Positions 7,063 to 8,478 of a DNA stretch of 8,478 nt are shown in pieces. Below the pieces are notes generated by a model. It saw nothing but the letters and a program-made list of their open reading frames with translations, searched no databases and was not told the DNA's origin. A program made the translations under genes and the position numbers. The stretch is from JAABSQ01 sp964573705 (GTDB lineage Bacteria > Desulfobacterota > Desulfobacteria > Desulfobacterales > Desulfococcaceae), in NCBI GenBank assembly GCA_964573705.1, contig CAZNLT010000220.1, forward strand, positions 1 to 8,478, given 5' to 3'. How positions within the stretch are numbered: position 1 is the stretch's first letter; every line of letters begins with the position of its first letter.

Positions 7063-7359
7063 TTATTCCGTAAACCCGTAGTGAAACACTTCATATTCGG
7101 TTTTCCCGCCCAGCAATGCATCCACCTGGTCTTGAACCTCCTGCCGTTCTTTGCTGATCAGCCATTTTTCCCAATCATCGGCCGACTGCCAGGTGCTGAT
7201 GACCAAAAAGACATCCGGTCTGTCGAGGCTCTTTAAGGTCTCTCCGGAGATGTACCCGGGCTGGTTGGTCGCCAGTGTTCTCAGCCTTCGAAATAAAGGA
7301 ATTATCTTTTTAGCTTTTTCTTTAGGAACTTCCCTTTTAATGAGGATCTTGACGGCCAT
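7063..7359 (-). CDS. Antibiotic biosynthesis monooxygenase (ABM) domain protein
   Basis: This 98-residue protein is a single ABM-type ferredoxin-like fold. The hallmarks are the N-terminal strand (AVKILIKREV), the NQPGYISGETL stretch at 32-42, and the FLVISTWQSADDWEKWLIS segment at 51-69 with W57, W63 and W66, a common ABM signature. The family consists of small dimeric, often cofactor-free proteins; some oxidise quinone or polycyclic aromatic substrates, some handle haem, and many are unassigned. The substrate cannot be told from sequence. The start is strongly supported: AGGAGG at 7366-7371 is six bases before the ATG at 7359. It is first in a two-gene unit with the CMD-like gene, and a good sigma-70-like promoter lies about 85 bases upstream. 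Confidence 0.88.
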   Translation of the reverse strand: MAVKILIKREVPKEKAKKIIPLFRRLRTLATNQPGYISGETLKSLDRPDVFLVISTWQSADDWEKWLISKERQEVQDQVDALLGGKTEYEVFHYGFTE

Positions 7360-7442
7360 TTTCGACCTCCTTTTTTAGAGTTCAAAGACATGAAGAGACC
7401 AGCCGGGAATCTGAAAGACATTCAGTTTGCCGAGGGTTCTTC

Positions 7443-7471
7443 AGTGTATCGATTTTCAGCCGAAATTTCAA
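7443..7471 (-). promoter_or_regulatory. Sigma-70-like promoter for the ABM-CMD unit
   Basis: On the minus strand, TTGAAA (7471-7466) is followed after exactly 17 bases by TACACT (7448-7443). This is a near-consensus pair. It would give a leader of roughly 75-80 bases before the ABM start at 7359. There is no experimental proof and other promoters could exist. Confidence 0.5.
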
Positions 7472-7495
7472 GGAAAGAAACCGGTTTTTTATACC
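7467..7495 (+). promoter_or_regulatory. Weak promoter candidate for the methyltransferase
   Basis: TTCAAG (7467-7472) and TATACC (7490-7495) are 17 bases apart on the plus strand, overlapping the -35 box of the divergent ABM promoter. The -35 match is poor. An alternative is TTGACA at 7528-7533 with CATCGT at 7551-7556, also spaced by 17 bases, which has an ideal -35 but a poor -10. One of the two probably serves the gene starting at 7589. Confidence 0.25.
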
Positions 7496-7588
7496 GAATT
7501 ACACCGATAAAACGACCGCTCCCCATCTTGACAATCGATCCCGAGTGATGCATCGTCATCCTTCCATAACCAGCAAGAAGGAGCAACC

Positions 7589-8431
7589 GTGAAATCTTAC
7601 GACCTGTTATTGACCGAACATTACGGCCGAACCGATCTGGAAACCCGCATCCTCTCCGCACTGGAAAAAGCGGGAAAGGACATCAACGCCCTCACACGAG
7701 AGGACCTCTTCACCTTTGACGAGTTTCATATCGGGGGGCGACTGGAAACCCGAAAGCTGGCCGAATGGGCCGATCTCAAGCCGGGCACCCGGATCCTCGA
7801 TGTGGGCTGCGGGATCGGAGGGCCGGCCCGGACCCTGGCCGATGAATTCAGGTGCGATGTGACCGGCCTGGATATTATCGAGGAATACTGTTTGGCGGCA
7901 GAGTCCCTGACCCGTCGGGTGGGCCTGGCGGATCGCGTCCGGTTTCAGCACGGCAATATTGCGGCGATGCCCTTTGACCCGGAGACGTTCGATGCGGTCT
8001 GGTCCCAGCACACCACCATGAACATTCAAGACAAACAGGCGCTTTTCAGGGAAATCCAGCGTGTGCTGATCCCCGGCGGTCGATTCATTTTTCATGAGGT
8101 CTGCGCCGGGCCGAATCAGCCGATCCATTTTCCGGTTCCCTGGGCCCATGAAGCCGCCCTCAACTTCCTTATCCCACCCCGGGCGTTTCAACGATCCCTC
8201 ACCGATCAGGGGCTCACCGAGGAGAAATGGCGGGACATCACCGCCGATTCCCTGGCCTGGTATCGAAAAGCGGCGGGCAAAATGGCGACCCATCAGACAA
8301 AGACCGCCAAACCGCTGGGAATCAAGCTGCTGATGGGCGACACCACCCCCGCGAAAGCCGCCAATGTCGTAAAAAATCTCGAAGAAGACCGCATCCGGGT
8401 AGTCCAGGGGATCTTTGGCAAAAACGGTTAG
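7589..8431 (+). CDS. Class I SAM-dependent methyltransferase (sarcosine/dimethylglycine methyltransferase-like)
   Basis: This 280-residue cytosolic protein transfers a methyl group from SAM to an unknown acceptor. It has the Rossmann-type SAM site: motif I ILDVGCGIGGPARTLA at 69-84, the acidic residue D95 at the end of strand 2 (VTGLDI), FDAVWSQHTTMNI at 134-146 and the RVLIPGGRFIF segment at 158-168. The lead-in DEFHIGGRLETRKLA (44-58), the SQHTTMNIQDK stretch and HFPVPWA at 180-186 are shared with proteins related to sarcosine/dimethylglycine and similar small-molecule methyltransferases. That suggests an amine or another small acceptor, but the specificity is not proven. The start is GTG at 7589 with AAGGAG at 7578-7583, five bases upstream. 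It is divergent from the ABM-CMD unit and shares a 229-base control region with it. Confidence 0.9.
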   Translation: MKSYDLLLTEHYGRTDLETRILSALEKAGKDINALTREDLFTFDEFHIGGRLETRKLAEWADLKPGTRILDVGCGIGGPARTLADEFRCDVTGLDIIEEYCLAAESLTRRVGLADRVRFQHGNIAAMPFDPETFDAVWSQHTTMNIQDKQALFREIQRVLIPGGRFIFHEVCAGPNQPIHFPVPWAHEAALNFLIPPRAFQRSLTDQGLTEEKWRDITADSLAWYRKAAGKMATHQTKTAKPLGIKLLMGDTTPAKAANVVKNLEEDRIRVVQGIFGKNG

Positions 8432-8478
8432 TCCGCTTGGCCGCGGGATTTAAAGAAGGCCGCCAGTTTTTGGCCATA
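8428..8478 (-). CDS. Possible C-terminus of a convergent gene (partial)
   Basis: On the minus strand the last 51 bases read as 16 codons plus a TAA stop (8430-8428), giving YGQKLAAFFKSRGQAD. The stop overlaps the methyltransferase TAG in a TTAG tail-to-tail arrangement, which is common for convergent genes. The stretch is too short to identify or to confirm as coding. Confidence 0.3.
   Translation of the reverse strand, partial: YGQKLAAFFKSRGQAD

Noticed and set aside
7547..7554. GATGCATC palindrome upstream of the methyltransferase as an operator
   Set aside because: Eight bases with no extension beyond the core and no second copy. It is too common by chance.
7607..8293. A 228-codon open frame on the minus strand within the methyltransferase gene
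   Set aside because: It is antisense to the SAM-binding core and shows no family motif.

Overview
The window looks like chromosomal DNA from a mesophilic anaerobic or facultative Desulfobacterota-type bacterium (sulfate-reducer relatives), although no marker gene fixes this. The reasons are inference: a moderately GC-rich coding style with AT-richer gaps, a very large multi-PAS hybrid sensor kinase of a kind abundant in that phylum, a PAS domain with a Cys-rich insert that is common there, and a stand-alone AmmeMemoRadiSam radical SAM enzyme. There are no tRNAs, rRNAs, CRISPR arrays, insertion sequences or phage genes.

Layout from left to right. Bases 1-512 hold no convincing gene but carry three clean hairpins (179-193, 216-231, 270-293) and a possible terminator for the kinase gene. 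Bases 513-4763 on the minus strand are one gene for a membrane-bound hybrid histidine kinase of 1416 residues: sensor, three PAS domains, HisKA, ATPase, two receiver domains and HPt. Bases 4764-5260 are an AT-rich gap. Its right end is a structured leader with a hairpin and a perfect 12-base palindrome, ahead of amrS. Bases 5261-6277 on the plus strand are amrS, with an excellent ribosome binding site. Bases 6278-6726 look decayed: a coding-like stretch of 43 codons that directly follows the amrS stop, then the C-terminal half of an HPP-family membrane protein. Bases 6727-7359 on the minus strand are a tight two-gene unit, an ABM-domain protein followed by a carboxymuconolactone-decarboxylase-like protein. 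Bases 7360-7588 are a divergent promoter region. Bases 7589-8431 on the plus strand are a class I SAM-dependent methyltransferase. The last 51 bases probably hold the C-terminus of a convergent minus-strand gene.

The genes do not form one obvious pathway. The kinase has all the domains for an internal His-Asp-His-Asp-His relay, but its output regulator is not in the window. amrS is separated from its usual partners (AMMECR1-like and MEMO-like genes). The ABM and CMD genes very likely form an operon acting on a small, perhaps quinone-like or aromatic, molecule; the CMD protein lacks the usual catalytic Cys and His residues. I found no clear new multi-gene system. The most interesting leads are the amrS leader, the remnants downstream of amrS, and the residue-depleted CMD protein paired with the ABM protein.
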